A DNA stretch of 64,000 nt, from NCBI GenBank assembly GCA_018389105.1, contig JACATO010002186.1, positions 3,114,501 to 3,178,500 on the forward strand, given 5' to 3'. The number at the start of each line of letters is the position of its first letter. The first letter of the stretch is position 1. The DNA is from Nautilus pompilius (taxonomy: Eukaryota; Mollusca; Cephalopoda; Nautilida; Nautilidae). The position numbers and the translations under genes were made by a program. Below, in pieces: positions 13,323 through 24,460 of the stretch. A model generated the notes under the pieces. That model searched no databases, was not told where the DNA came from, and saw only the letters and a list, made by a program, of their open reading frames with translations.

Positions 13323-14350
13323 ATGACGGAACGTGTGGAGCAACGACCTTGCATCAAATTTTGCCAAAAGCTTGGAAGTACCCAAGCGGAAACAATTCGG
13401 AGAATTCAACAGACTTTTGGTGACAATGCCATGAGTGTTACCCAAATAAAAGAATGGTACAACATGTTCAAAGATGGCCGCACATCAGTGGAGAGTGACC
13501 AGCATTCCGGGGGGCCGTCAACAAGCCGCATAGCAGTTGTTATCGAGAAAGTGCAGACCTTGATAATGGAGAATCGTTGTTTGATGGTGCGGGAAATTGG
13601 TGATGAGGTTGGGATCAGTAAAGATTCTGTACATGCAATTTTAGAGGAGGATTTGGGTTTTCACAGAGTGGCAGCGAAATTTGTGCCCAAGCTGCTTTCT
13701 CAGGAACAACAACTTCGTCTTGAGGTTGCACAGGACCTGCTGGATACTGCCAACAAGGATCCTGAGTTCCAGAATACCGTGATAACTGGAGGTGAGATGT
13801 GGGTGTACGGGTACGACCCATAAACCAAAGCTCAGTCATCACAGTGGAAGCTCCCAACGTTGCCAAGGTCCGGAGAAAAATCAAGGTGATGCTGACTGTT
13901 TTCTTCGACTACTGAAGCGTTGTGCATCACAAATACGCACCAGAAGGACAAGCAGTTACAAAGGAGTACTATAATGAAGTCCTCCAACGTCTTCGTGATG
14001 CAGTATGGCAAGAGACCGGATCTGTGGGCCTCGCAAAACTGGCAGCTGCATCATGACAACGCACCGGCTCATTCGTCACAACTGATCCAAGGTTTCTTGG
14101 CAAAGAAGAGCATTTCGCTCATTCGCCAGGCTCCCTACTCTCCAGACATGGCTCCTCCTCCTGGTTGTTCCCAAAAATGAAGATGCCATTGAAAGGCTCC
14201 CGCTTTGAGAGCCAAGAGGACATCATGTGGAATGTGACGGCGGAGCTGAGAGCCATTCCGGAAGAAGCATTCCCGACGTGCTTCGAACAGTGGAAGGATC
14301 ACTGGGCTAAGTGTGTGGAGACACAAAGGGCCCACTTCGAAGGCGATTAG
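13323..14350 (+). pseudogene. Mariner transposase pseudogene
   Basis: The start ATG at 13323 opens MTERVEQRPCIKFCQKLG, followed by two helix-turn-helix regions (about residues 10-55, QIKEWYNMFKDGRTSV, and 80-110, VREIGDEVGISKDSVHAIL). The catalytic part begins at TGGEMWVYGYDP, where the normal first Asp of the DDE triad is a Gly. It is followed at once by an in-frame TAA (13821-13823). Further frames continue it: HHDNAPAHSSQLIQGFL (second Asp, 14054 on), QAPYSPDMAP (14128 on) and FPKMKMPLKGSRFES to FEGD and TAG at 14348-14350. A gap in the conserved segment after 'APP' removes the usual C-D-F-W context. With D1 lost plus a stop and frameshifts, it is inactive. Confidence 0.9.
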
Positions 14351-14385
14351 CAAGTACGTAATTTTTCTTTTTTTCCTAGCCTAAG

Positions 14386-14411
14386 GTCGGATACTTTTTC
14401 GACAGACCTCG
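14386..14411 (-). repeat. Right mariner terminal inverted repeat
   Basis: Reverse complement of 13132-13157 over all 26 bases, followed by the TA target duplication. Confidence 0.95.
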
Positions 14412-14429
14412 TATATAAAGTAGAACAGA

Positions 14430-15300
14430 AGAATCAACTTTTACAAAGTTATATGCTTGAAGTAGCTTTACTTTCTATATTTCCCTAACAAACATCGGAG
14501 TTTGTGATGACTATTTTAAAAAAAAACTCTGGAATGAAGAATTAAATTATTTTGACAAGAAAAGGAGAGAGAATGATGAAGATTTTAGAGTAGATGGGGA
14601 AAATTTTTGTAAGATTGCACACACGTTGCATATGCATTTATCTGATGAGCAGCAACTAAAATTTGTTAAGATGATTAAAAGTAGTGCAATCAATAATATA
14701 GGTTACTTTAACAGAGAATATAATTCCATTGCAGTCCCACAAAGTCCTAAATTTTGTTGAAGGTTGACTGAACAGGAACAGAAAAGCTTTGATATATTAT
14801 TAGGATTTCAAATCACTAATGATGATAACCCAGGAAATTGTTAAATTACCAACACTCATGATCTGAATATTGATAAATATGTACTTGATATAAATCTAGA
14901 TTTTAGAAGAATTTATGAAGAAATGGTAAACTTTAGACATGAGTGTTATGAAGTTTAGTTGACAATCAGAAAGGTGACAGAATAGCTCAGCTGATGTAAA
15001 GCATAAGGAAGTTTTTAACAAAAAATTGTCCTGTAAATACTGAGGCTTTTGTAGTTGGTTTGTCAGATGTAATTATAAATGTACAATCAGATGGTAGTAA
15101 ACTGAACTTTGCTTACGTTTCTTTTATAAAAGTTTGGCTAAACAAATGTAGCAATGCATTTCTCATGGGTATATTTAAAGTGAACAAAATCAAAAATTGG
15201 AAAAGCTGTTGTGGGAGATACTTTGTGGTGAATAAGGATGAATTACATGGTGATTTTCCTATTATTATAAGACAAGATAATTGAAAAGGTAAGCTATAGG
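14430..15300 (+). pseudogene. Unrecognised AT-rich coding relic
   Basis: Protein-like stretches in + frames, such as EELNYFDKKRRENDEDFRVD and HLSDEQQLKFVKMI near 14530-14690, and a 74-codon open frame at 15060-15284. They have charged, helix-like composition and are separated by stops. This is the sequence interrupted on its left by the mariner, so it may be the right part of the capsid-like element at 11750-12600. I do not recognise the protein. The similar base composition on both sides of the mariner is the only link. Confidence 0.3.
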
Positions 15301-16249
15301 GATTATACTTCCTAAACTATTTTCTGCCAATAGTTTAAATCAAACTGAACATCTACCAAAATTCATAGTTATGACATCATTCCAACCAAATGAGCTGTAT
15401 AGATTTAATTAACTATTTTTGAAGAAGAACAAAATTCTACTAAAGGTTAAAAAATAAGTTGACTGATTTCTTGGAGCTATTTTAATAACTATCAAGTTTT
15501 GAAAAACTTTTATGATCCTTAGCTACAAGTTTTCTTGGTGGACTAGTCACAATGGTAGACAAAAACGCTGAGAGTAATGGTTTGTATCTTAGCACAGCAA
15601 AGGTTGTACATGTGGTGTAGCAAATATTACAGCTGAATATGGAAATAAAACTGAGTAATACATTTATTTAATGGTACTTGTAGATGTGGAAAGGTGAAAA
15701 AGATTTGATGAAAGTTTAATACTTTGACCTAATTTGCCATACAATGATGTGTCTATTAGCTATTCTTTAATTATTAAAAGGAAAGACCTCTAGCAACTTT
15801 GGTATTACAGGTTGAGAAATCGTTGGGGCCAAATGTGTTTCAGATTTTGGAATATAGATATACTGGCATAATATGGTAGCTAACCCACTGGGGAGTGGGC
15901 ACAAGTTCATTGACAACATTATAACTGCATATAGCCTACAGGTAATTTATGCAATATTTAAAAATCATTTTGTGCATGAAACCATAAGAAGAAAATGCAC
16001 ATTTAATCATCAGAAAGGTGAGCTATCACTATGGTAGGCCTACCGGTACCATATTCACCAACAACAAAAGTGCAGAAATTATGGCGAGTAATGCGCATAT
16101 GTTAAGTGTGTTGGGATCTGCACGTTACCCAGGAACCACCTGGAATTATCCACTGATGGTGCTCCAAAAATATTTTGGATAAGGGATTCTTGACCTCTAG
16201 TGCATTTGTCCACTTTGATGTTTCTCTTTCTACATGATGTTAGTCCTTT
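15301..16249. other. AT-rich spacer, no gene recognised
   Basis: No open frame or motif worth calling. Some of it may be the decayed downstream end of the minus-strand Gypsy element that begins to be readable at about 16250. Confidence 0.35.
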
Positions 16250-17034
16250 CAAGTATTTCTGATCTTTAACTGTCTCTGATTATATTTAACTTTGATCTAT
16301 GACAGGTATATCATTGGCAATGTTATATGCTCATGGTAAACTAAAATTCTGATCAAGCTTTTGCTGGAGGTATTCTGAGGCAAGGCTGATTCCAAATAGA
16401 ATCATGAGCTGAGTGAGTCTGGAATGTGATAAGTTGACTAGATTCCTCAACCTCAACTTGTATGAAACCTAACTTGAAGTCTGCTATGCTGAAAATTTTG
16501 GCTTTATTCAGTGCTGGATCTTCAATCTATGAAAAAGTGTAATGCATTTTCCTGAATGCTTATATATATGCTGGATCAATATGGATTTTGATGGGTTCGG
16601 TGATCATCCAGATATTGCCTTGATTTTCCAACCAGTTAAGCATACTAAAAGAGAGCATAACCACTGGGATCTTTCCTATCCATTTTAAAATATTCCTGCA
16701 CTCTTCTATGGACAGGCTTGGTCTCAAAATCAAGACGGTTAACCTCTTCAGTGGTGGTGTACTGTACAGTAATTTCACATTTAGAATGGTGTGAGTGAAC
16801 CAAAGAAGTGGCACATTGCTTCCTTTTACAATAATGAACTCTGATGTTTCCTACAACTTATGTTGGCATTTACTGAGTAATGGCATGGTCTTGTAAATGG
16901 TTAACTTATGACTTGTTTCCTTAATCTGTGATCTTGGTGGTGGGGCCACATTTATCTGGTAAAATATCGCACAAAGAACTACAGGCAACAACTGCTTTAC
17001 ACACTATTACCACCAATTATCATGACTGCAAATA
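16250..17034 (-). mobile_element. Gypsy retrotransposon pol fragment (protease end-reverse transcriptase)
   Basis: On the minus strand, an 84-codon frame (16814-16560) leads through EECRNILKWIGKIP and the end motif ITEPIKIHIDPAYI, aligned with the Gypsy RT motif 'TEPT-K-R-CIDP'. The next frames give IEDPALNKAKIFSIADFKLG and FIQVEVEESSQLITFQT (the catalytic block around the first Asp, seen as 'SIADFKLGF'). Stops and shifts are frequent. The upstream part of the same element (gag) lies at 18207-19030 and is separated from this by a mariner insertion. Downstream RNase H and integrase were not found, so it is 3' truncated. Confidence 0.6.
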
Positions 17035-18206
17035 TTAGGTCGTTATAAAGGTTTTTATGTTAATTTGGGGTTCATTTTTGCATGCTTGTGAAGGTATACA
17101 TAGATAAGTAATATTGTTTTGTAGTGTGTGCTTTGGCATACATTATGCAAAACTTACTTTTTTAAAAATAAAATGGATATTTGTTTCAGGGTTCTGAATT
17201 AAGCATAGATAGAAAAGTTTTTTGTGCCATTTTGCTTCATGAGTTCAAACCAGGCCACAAAACGAGCGAGGCAACTCATAGCATTAAGCAAGCATGAGGC
17301 GAGAACAGCAAATGAGTGCACAGTGCAACGATGGTTTGCAAAGTTTTGATCAGGAGATGTGAGCCTTGAAGATAAGGAATGTAGCAGACATCCTTCCAGC
17401 TGTGATGATGACCGTCTGAAAGCCTCAATATTGCTGGAGATCTTGACGCAATCGGCAAGGTGAAAAAACTGGACAAGTGAGTGCCTCATGAGTTGAATGA
17501 ACAACAACAAAGTCAATTGGAGATCTGCTCTTTGCTTGTCATAAGAAATAAAAATGACCCATTTCTTGACCGAATCATTATGTGATAAAAAATTGATCCT
17601 TTACAACAATTGCAATTGATCAGCAGTGGCTTGATAGAGACAAGGAACCTAACTACATTTCAAAACCCAGCTTCCACCCAAAGAAAGTGATGGTCGGTGT
17701 CTGGTGGACCGCAACTGGTGTCATCCACTATAACTTCTTGCAACCTGATGAAACCATCACAGCTGAAAGGTACTGTTGTGAATTAAATGTTGTCCATCAG
17801 AAACTCTCCCAACAACAGCCGGCATTGGCGAATCGAAGAGGCCCAATCCTGCTCCATGACAATGCTCACCACCATGTTGCAAAAGTGACTTCAGAAACTG
17901 AACACGGGGTATGAAGTTCTCCCTCATCCAGCCTATTCACCAGACCCTTCTCCCACAGACTACCATCTTTTCAAACACCTCAACAGCTTCCTCTGCATGA
18001 AATCCTTTTCCAACCAAGCAGCAAATGAAACTGCCTTCCAACAGTTTATCAACTCCAGAAATCTAGATTTTTTTGAAAATGGTATCTCATTGGCAGAAGT
18101 GTACTGATTGTAATGGAACTCACTGATTAATAAACTTCACGTCTATCAGCGATATGAAGTCTCATTGTTGCAGTAAAAAAACTGACGAAATTTTGTAACA
18201 ACCTAA
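17035..18206 (+). mobile_element. Second mariner element, nested in Gypsy
   Basis: A 1172 bp element with imperfect inverted ends: 'ttaggtcgttataaa' at 17035 and the complement of 'ttgtaacaacctaa' at 18206. It is flanked by TA (17033-17034 and 18207-18208). The + strand transposase remnant reads IDRKVFCAILLHEFKPGHKT, TVQRWFAKF, SGDVSLEDK, LILYNN (first Asp context, here C-D-K), KKVMVGVWWTATGVIHYNFL, ILLHDNAHHHVAKVT (second Asp) and HPAYSPDPSPTDYHLFKHL (third Asp), ending ENGISLAEVY. The spacing fits the D,D34D mariner pattern. Stops and frameshifts, for example after WFAKF, make it inactive. It splits the older minus-strand Gypsy element. Confidence 0.88.
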
Positions 18207-19030
18207 TAATTATGTAGCCAGTCTTGCTGAACATCTCACTCTCTTGAATGTGTGGCATCCAATTACTACTGCTAGTGTACTGCACAGATCTTTTGGCTTA
18301 TTTTGTACTTTCACATTTCTTTGCAAAATGGTTTTCTTTCCACATCTGTTCCTGTACACAAGATGCTTCTCATAATTTTGTCTACAGAATCTCATGGAGC
18401 TGATCCATGATGTGGTGTGTTTATTCACTTGTAAGCTTGTGCCTGGTTTTTTTGTGCTGTGTAATTGACTTGATCTTGGTTACTACCCTGTCCTCTTATG
18501 GTTTTAAACTGCACTGCTTTGCATCTGCTGCATGCCATAGCTCAATGTGTTTTGAAAGAGTAAGTTTGGTACCCTACAGTAATTTTTCCGCATTGGACCC
18601 AACCTGAATTCCACAAATGATTCTATCACTGATCAGTTCATCCTTCAGTACACCATATTCACAAGGAATTGCTAACTCCTTCATATACATTGATGCTATC
18701 ACCAAATTCCTCAGTATGAATACTGAAAAAATCTTTCATACATAACATCAGTCCTCCCCATACAGTAGCTAGAATTCTGATTTTCTTTTTCTCAGTCACT
18801 TGCACATGGTACAGTTGTGTATTTCTAAGGTATCAAGACCAGTACATTTGATAAACAGCTATACTATCATGATGTTTCTCATTTAATTTGGAGATAATCT
18901 CATGTGCATTCTGTATTTGTTTCCAATTCTTTCTGATTTTTGAAAGTTTGCCATTCAACTGAACCTGCATACACCTGAAGTCAGACTCTACCAAATATAC
19001 CAGCAACATGGAAAAAAATCACTAGAAAAC
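18207..19030 (-). mobile_element. Gypsy retrotransposon gag fragment
   Basis: The minus-strand frames include KDELISDRIICGIQVGSN and KLTLSKHIELWHAADAKQ (about 18640-18500), the capsid C-terminal pattern of Gypsy gag. About 18350 follows QEQMWKENHFAKKC, a CCHC nucleic-acid knuckle that has lost its first cysteine spacing. The order gag (here), mariner, then pol (17034-16250) is collinear on the minus strand, showing one Gypsy copy cut by the mariner. Heavily decayed. Confidence 0.55.
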
Positions 19031-19299
19031 CTGGCCACAAAACACAGGAATTAACATAGATCCTGCAGAATCATCCCTTGCCTAAACCCCTTCTGATAGT
19101 GTAATAATTATGTTTTCACAAACGTAACTAAAAAGGAGATAAAGGGGTTAGAGCCTCCACTGCTCAACTATTTAGTATGCAGTTTCCAAAAACGTATGCA
19201 CTTTTAAAAATTGTCAACTGAGGGGAACCTTAAGAGAATGTGGGCTTAGCAGTTGAAATGAAAAGTGCAATGCATAACGCTGTTGGCAAAGCAAAGGGG

Positions 19300-21582
19300 T
19301 TTTCACCAACTACAGACCAGTAGACCCAAACCAAAAGCCAGAACAAAAGTAGAGCACCAGAGAGACTTCAAAGAAGCCCTGTTATCACAGGATGCAATCC
19401 ACAAAATTATTTCTTTAAGACTAAACGTAGGTCACATTTGAAAGGTGTGTTGGTTAAGAAGCCACAGAAAAAAGTGGACCAAGAGTATGATGCAATGGAA
19501 ATCTTAGAGATAGGGTCTGTCACATGTTCAGGTGTGACAACAAAACCCTTTTGGGTGAAGCCCAAGGTTAATGTTCCTGAACTAAATTAGCACAGGCCCA
19601 GCAGTTTTGGTAATGCTGAAACAAGACTTTGAATCACATTTTTAGAATAAAAATCTGAAGTCTGCATCGATGGTACTGTAAACCCATTCAGAAATAGTAA
19701 TAAAGCCTTTTGGCATATTGGACATAACAGAGGTAAACCAGTGAAAAAAAAAGTGTCTCACCATTTGGACATAATTGACTCAAAGTTATTACTGGATTCA
19801 GCAAAAGTACGTGTTCTGACAACTGATTAGGTCCATCTTTCTACTATCTCCCAGCTTAGCCCGATTACAGAAATATGGGTTACATGCCAACCTGGAAAAG
19901 TAATATCTTTAAGGGCAAAGTCAGATTCTGTGAGCGTGACACACAAGACAAGGTGGATGCTGCTGTTGTCAAGGCAGCAAAGGTCTAAGAACATACACAT
20001 CTCTGAGTGTTGGACTAGTGAGCTATTATGGGAAATTTTTACCAAACATATCATCAGTATTGAGGCTTATGCACCAGTTTCCGGAAAAGAACTCACTATG
20101 GAGGTGGACAAACGAATGTTAAACATTTGTGATGGTGAAAAAGATGACGATCTCTGGCAGTGTGTCAACACACTATGACCACGAAACTTCCTGTCAGACT
20201 CTTGCGATGCATCACAGTGTGGGCTGGGAGCTGTCTACTCCCATAAACGGCCAACTAGATAAGAGAAATAAGCATTGTGCTGGATTGAAGTGTTTCTATG
20301 TGTATCTGTATGGAAGATATTTTGCCCTTATCATGGATGTGTTGATATTCAATCCTTAAAAGCAACATGGCTGCAGGAACATGCAATATTCTCATCAGGT
20401 CATAACCACTTAATTGGGTACAAAGCTGCACATCAACCCAGATGGCCTATCAAGGACACCCCCTTGGTCTGAAGTGGATATTTTAGACTATTCTTAAGAA
20501 CGTTTACCTGTGACCCATAGCAAATTAGAAAACACATTGAAGAATCTTACACTGGTAAGGGCTACAATGTCGCAATGGAGAATTATTTGTGAAAAGCATG
20601 TTCTTAATTATGGTCAACACCCATCTCTAATGACTGAAAGTAGCCATTGTGATGAAAATAACCACATAGAGCTATCTTGTTAAAGTACTCAACATAGTGT
20701 TTTGAAGAAATGGGGATACTGAGCAATTATTAAGTCACAATGGATCCCAATTCATGTCAGTTGAGTTTGCAAGCCTCATAGCAGTGAATGGTATCAGATA
20801 TTTCACCATATCACTTGCAAACCAATGGGTTGGCAGAACATTTTGTGGAAATGTTTAAGGAGGCAAGGACGCAGTTCAGAAGAGGCTTGAAAAACTTTTA
20901 CCTATAGGAATACTGTACAATCAACGACACTGGAAACCACAGGTAGTCTGTTCGACAATCATTCATTAAAAACACAGCTTGATCTCATTAAGTCCAGCCT
21001 CAGGAGAAATGTCTCCAAGAGTGAGACATTTTTAAATGGGAGACCCTGTTTTAGTGTACAGATGGCACCAAAACAATTTTGGCATAGACAGACAGATCAG
21101 CTGACTTAAGTTCATATCCAGTGACAGAAAGTCATCACCGTTGGTAATGATTCCAGATGCTTCACAGAACATACTGGATTTAACAACAACACTACCCACT
21201 GTGACCAACAAAGGGGATGAAGATACATTAGGTGATTCTACGTCTCTGAACACCCAGGGGAGGGCGATATCCATAAAGAGCTAGGAAAGCTCTGGTGCAG
21301 CTACGTTTGTGAATTTAAGTAGGGCAAATCTCAGAGTTACCAGGGAACAATAATTTCTAGTGATCTGTAGAACCCGAGGAATTCCACACTTTTAGTTAGT
21401 ACATAATCGATCAGTGCAGACAGCATTCATTGTTTTTTCTTTATTTTGAAATATGTAAATGATGGATTTTAAGATTGTGGAAAGTTTAAGAGAGCAGTGA
21501 AAACCTTGATCAGGGCTGTTTATTTCAGATACTCTGAAATTGAGATTTTAAATTGACTTTCCAAAAGTTAAAAGGGGAAGAA
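19300..21582 (+). mobile_element. Gypsy retrotransposon pol relic, + strand
   Basis: Recognisable pieces in order. RT C-terminal part at 19850-20070: LARLQKYGLHANLEK, GKVRFC, and SYYGKFLPNISSV in another frame. RNase H at 20190-20240: SDSCDASQCGLGAVYSHKRP. The end of RNase H at 20380-20460: IFSSGHNHLIGYKA. Integrase core at 20740-20870: VEFASLIAVNGIRY then SPYHLQTNGLAEHFVEMFKEA. The post-integrase 'GDPVLVYRW'-like box follows near 21035. All are crossed by stops and shifts. This is a different copy from the minus-strand Gypsy at 16.2-19 kb and lies next to it. The 5' LTR, gag and protease were not identified. Confidence 0.65.
21570..21582 (+). other. Gypsy polypurine tract
   Basis: aaaaggggaagaa immediately before TGTGATG. 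A purine run right before a TG marks the plus-strand primer at the 5' edge of a 3' LTR. It fits the end of the + strand Gypsy pol just upstream. Confidence 0.55.
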
Positions 21583-21843
21583 TGTGATGTTTTCGTTCCA
21601 TTCCACCAATCTCTTGCTAGTGCCGCCCATGGTCATTAAATCAGTTCTGCCAATAGCAGTTTTCATTTTGGCGTCTTCAGTTTGTTACACTTCCAGACTA
21701 AAATACACATCACCGGGCACATGGCTATGTAGGTTGGGTTTTAGTGTTCTGGCAGATTCTGCAAGCAGCATAGATTGATGGAATAGGGTTATGTAGTTCA
21801 GTCACTGTGTCCAGCAGTTAGATTCTGTACTGTAGGCATTACA
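21583..21843 (+). repeat. Probable Gypsy 3' LTR
   Basis: Begins TGTGATG after the polypurine tract. A plausible end is the ...ATTACA at 21843, giving TG...CA and about 260 bp. No matching 5' LTR was found in the window, so the right edge is a guess. Confidence 0.35.
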
Positions 21844-22860
21844 ACTCTTGCCTGCTTTTGGCAACTGGAAGCTTTTTGTTTACTGATCACACAATATATG
21901 AATGTTCCTGAGCCTGTTCAATTCTACTTTCGACTTAGGTTGCCATGCCATGACATTTACCGTTTTTCTCCATCTTCCCTCAACTTTGAATACATCTCTG
22001 TATATTGCGGTTGTCTTGTTTGATCAGCAGGTGTACTGATATTGTTTTATATTGTAACAAAGTTAATTTTTGCATGTCTGTAATCAGTTCTATTTCTTGA
22101 ATGGCTTTGATTTCCAGAAGATGATTGTGCAGTTTCTCCTCTCAACAAAAACTTCCACATAATTTTTGTCCATCCTCTGGATTTGTTATTCTTGCTCAGT
22201 GGTTTTACTGCTTCAACGAACACCTGCCATACTGTAAGAGCCCCGAGGATCTCTCTTACCATCCATCTGTAGGCCGAGCACATTTACTGTAGCTCATGAT
22301 ACCACTGGAATGGGACACCTTGGCTGAAGATTCTCTTTAGATGTTTGACTTTCATCCACGCTTTGCTGTTCAAGATCATTCGGGGTTTCTGGTTGGTATG
22401 TTTCACTTAAATAAAGTTATTGCTTTCATTGCACAAACAGCAAATCTCCCCTAACCAGTGAGCGTCTCCTTTACGATTCTGGCCAGACTATTTAAACATG
22501 GATTCAATGGTGCAAACTTTTGGAAGTCATGACTCATTCTCCAACTCCCCAACGCATGGAAAAAGAACTATTTTTCTATGCGGTTTCTGGTCAGCTTCTA
22601 TGGTCCAACAGTCGCTACACTTTTAACTGATCAATGATGTTTTCCTTTTACACCCTTAGAACGGACACTATTTTGATTACGATACCAAGAACTAGTAGCA
22701 CCATTAAGATGTTTTGTGAAGCTTGGGTAAGTCAGGATTGAACAAAAATGAACACCGGAGATCTTGAAGACATTTTAACATTATATTTACACAACTGTAT
22801 ATATAATATATAAAAAAAACACGATGGGCCTGATTACAATCGAGAGGGGCTCATATGTCA
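21844..22860. other. No recognised gene
   Basis: Moderately AT-rich sequence with only short open frames on both strands, none with a motif I recognise. An alternating 'gtatatataatatataaaaaaaa' run lies near 22800. Confidence 0.35.
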
Positions 22861-24460
22861 GTTATGATCCTCACTTTCTTTTCGGTTTTTTTAATGCAGG
22901 CAGAAATGTTTATGTGATCCAGATGATCGAGTCGTCCACGTCACCATTCGTTTGGCTCTAAAAGTTGATGGTCCATGGTTTGCTGTCATCTTCAGCAATT
23001 ATGTTTGCTCCATGATGTAAGACTACAGATTTTCCTGCCTTCGGAACATTCGAAGTCCGACTCGGCCTGGCGTACTTTTCTTACATAATTCATGTCTCTC
23101 TCTTCCCAACCGGTCCTGCGGGATTTACTCGGGTTGAAGAGTTCAAGTGAGATTTCCCTGCAGCACGATATCTGCTGTTGCACATCCCCTCGCCAGAATA
23201 GTCTCCCTTCTAGAGACTGGTAAACAAAGAAAGGAGGAGGAACGAAGCGTATCAGCCTTTGTAGAAACCATGGAGCTGCAGGTGTCTGTTGAGAAGCAAT
23301 TCCTGGCCAGCACTGTTCGAGAGAACGTCATATTATGGCTCTGTGATGTAATGGTCCCCTTTTAGGCTAACTTCTAAAAGACACCTGGGGCTGGTTCTCG
23401 TGTTTCTTTGCCGTCAAAGCAGGTGAACCGTAACCGCAACCCTGACGCGACCAAGACCCGCGGTTGCTCCAAAAACCGGGTGGACCATAGAATTTCTGCA
23501 ACTTTTTGCGGCATTTCGGAAAATCAGGTCCGTGTAATAACTATTATGAAATATTCTAAAATATCGCGGCGGGGGGGGTGGTTATATTCAGGACGTGAGT
23601 CAAGAATATTCTAGAATTGTTCACAGCAAAGAGAGTTTGCTCACCCCGCTGCCATACAGACCCCAGAAGGGTGTCGGAAAATAATTGTTTTTCGCAGTCC
23701 CCGTCGTAGGTGTCGCCACTGTCCGTGGAGAATTGTTGATGAGAATGGTCTGCTGTCAGGGCCCTTTGTCTACCTAAGGATTAAACTGGCCAATTTAAAA
23801 TAAAATTAGGGGGGGAGTTTGCCGATTTGGTGCCATATGTTCAGCAGAAACCTTTGTTTGCAGTTCAAAGGAGACAGGGTTTTCCCATTAGACGTTTCCT
23901 GCCCATCTTACGCGAGCCCTTTCAAGAATGGTTCTTACACGACGTTCGCATTTGTTTCTTGCACCTGTATACAGCGGGGGGGGCGCTGCGGACGCGATGA
24001 GCGAGCGAGCTGATCTGGTGACAGGAGTGGGTCACGCGCGCCCGAAATAGAACGACATCACGAGCCTCTGGTGTTGATTTAGTGAGATGGCTCCTTTTTT
24101 TCGCCACTGATGATACATTAACTTTACCGACGACGATGTAGCATATATTACTGGAGTGGTGGAGGGAGGCGCCGCCTGTGGGAGACGGACAGACAACTCG
24201 GACCAGAGGACTCGTCGGATGTCGACGGTGGACAGTGAATCTTTCCTGGTGATTCATTATGAAGCCGAGGGGCCGGTAAACTAACTGAAGAAATCGACAG
24301 CCCTTCAGGATGGCAGCGAGTGAGTCTGGCCATCTATCATTTATATCTTCGTCAGCCCGCAAACTAATGGCGTCGGATTGCACCGTTTCCTAACTTTTAA
24401 AAAGTTTGCTATTTTTTCTTTTCTAATCAAAACACAATTCGTATAAATAGGTTATTATTC
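22861..24460. other. CpG-richer region, candidate promoter side
   Basis: Base composition shifts from AT-rich to GC/CpG-richer. Open frames of up to 153 codons appear on the minus strand (24383-23922) but show no domain and look like a by-product of GC content. A polyG run is at 23568-23578. The region ends in the candidate first exon at 24310 and the CT minisatellite, so it could be a promoter or CpG-rich start region on the + strand. Confidence 0.35.
24140..24319 (+). promoter_or_regulatory. Candidate first exon with ATG and splice donor
   Basis: The ATG at 24310 (M-A-A, then one leftover base) is followed directly by a strong donor, GTGAGTCT, at 24320. An in-frame TGA lies at 24286-24288, so the frame cannot extend upstream. 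The one-base phase fits the first found Sushi exon at 32066, which needs one base to complete its first codon. Intervening exons are possible. This would make the CT minisatellite intronic. No signal peptide is encoded in this short exon. The start of the exon is not defined; the left edge given is arbitrary. Confidence 0.3.

Larger units (their letters stand above)
13132..14411 (+). mobile_element. Mariner element with TIRs and TA duplication
   Basis: A complete 1280 bp mariner copy. Perfect 26 bp inverted ends (13132-13157 and 14386-14411) are flanked by TA at 13130-13131 and 14412-14413, the expected target duplication. It encodes one degraded transposase on the + strand. The host sequence on both sides is AT-rich relic DNA, so the mariner landed in an older element or spacer. 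The family resembles the transposase behind GVQW3/FLJ37770-like predicted proteins. Confidence 0.95.

Noticed and set aside
17199..17516. 105-codon minus-strand frame
   Set aside because: Antisense shadow of the second mariner transposase N-terminus.
23922..24383. 153-codon minus-strand open frame
   Set aside because: GC-rich region effect; no domain, no splice context, and it overlaps the opposite-strand candidate exon.
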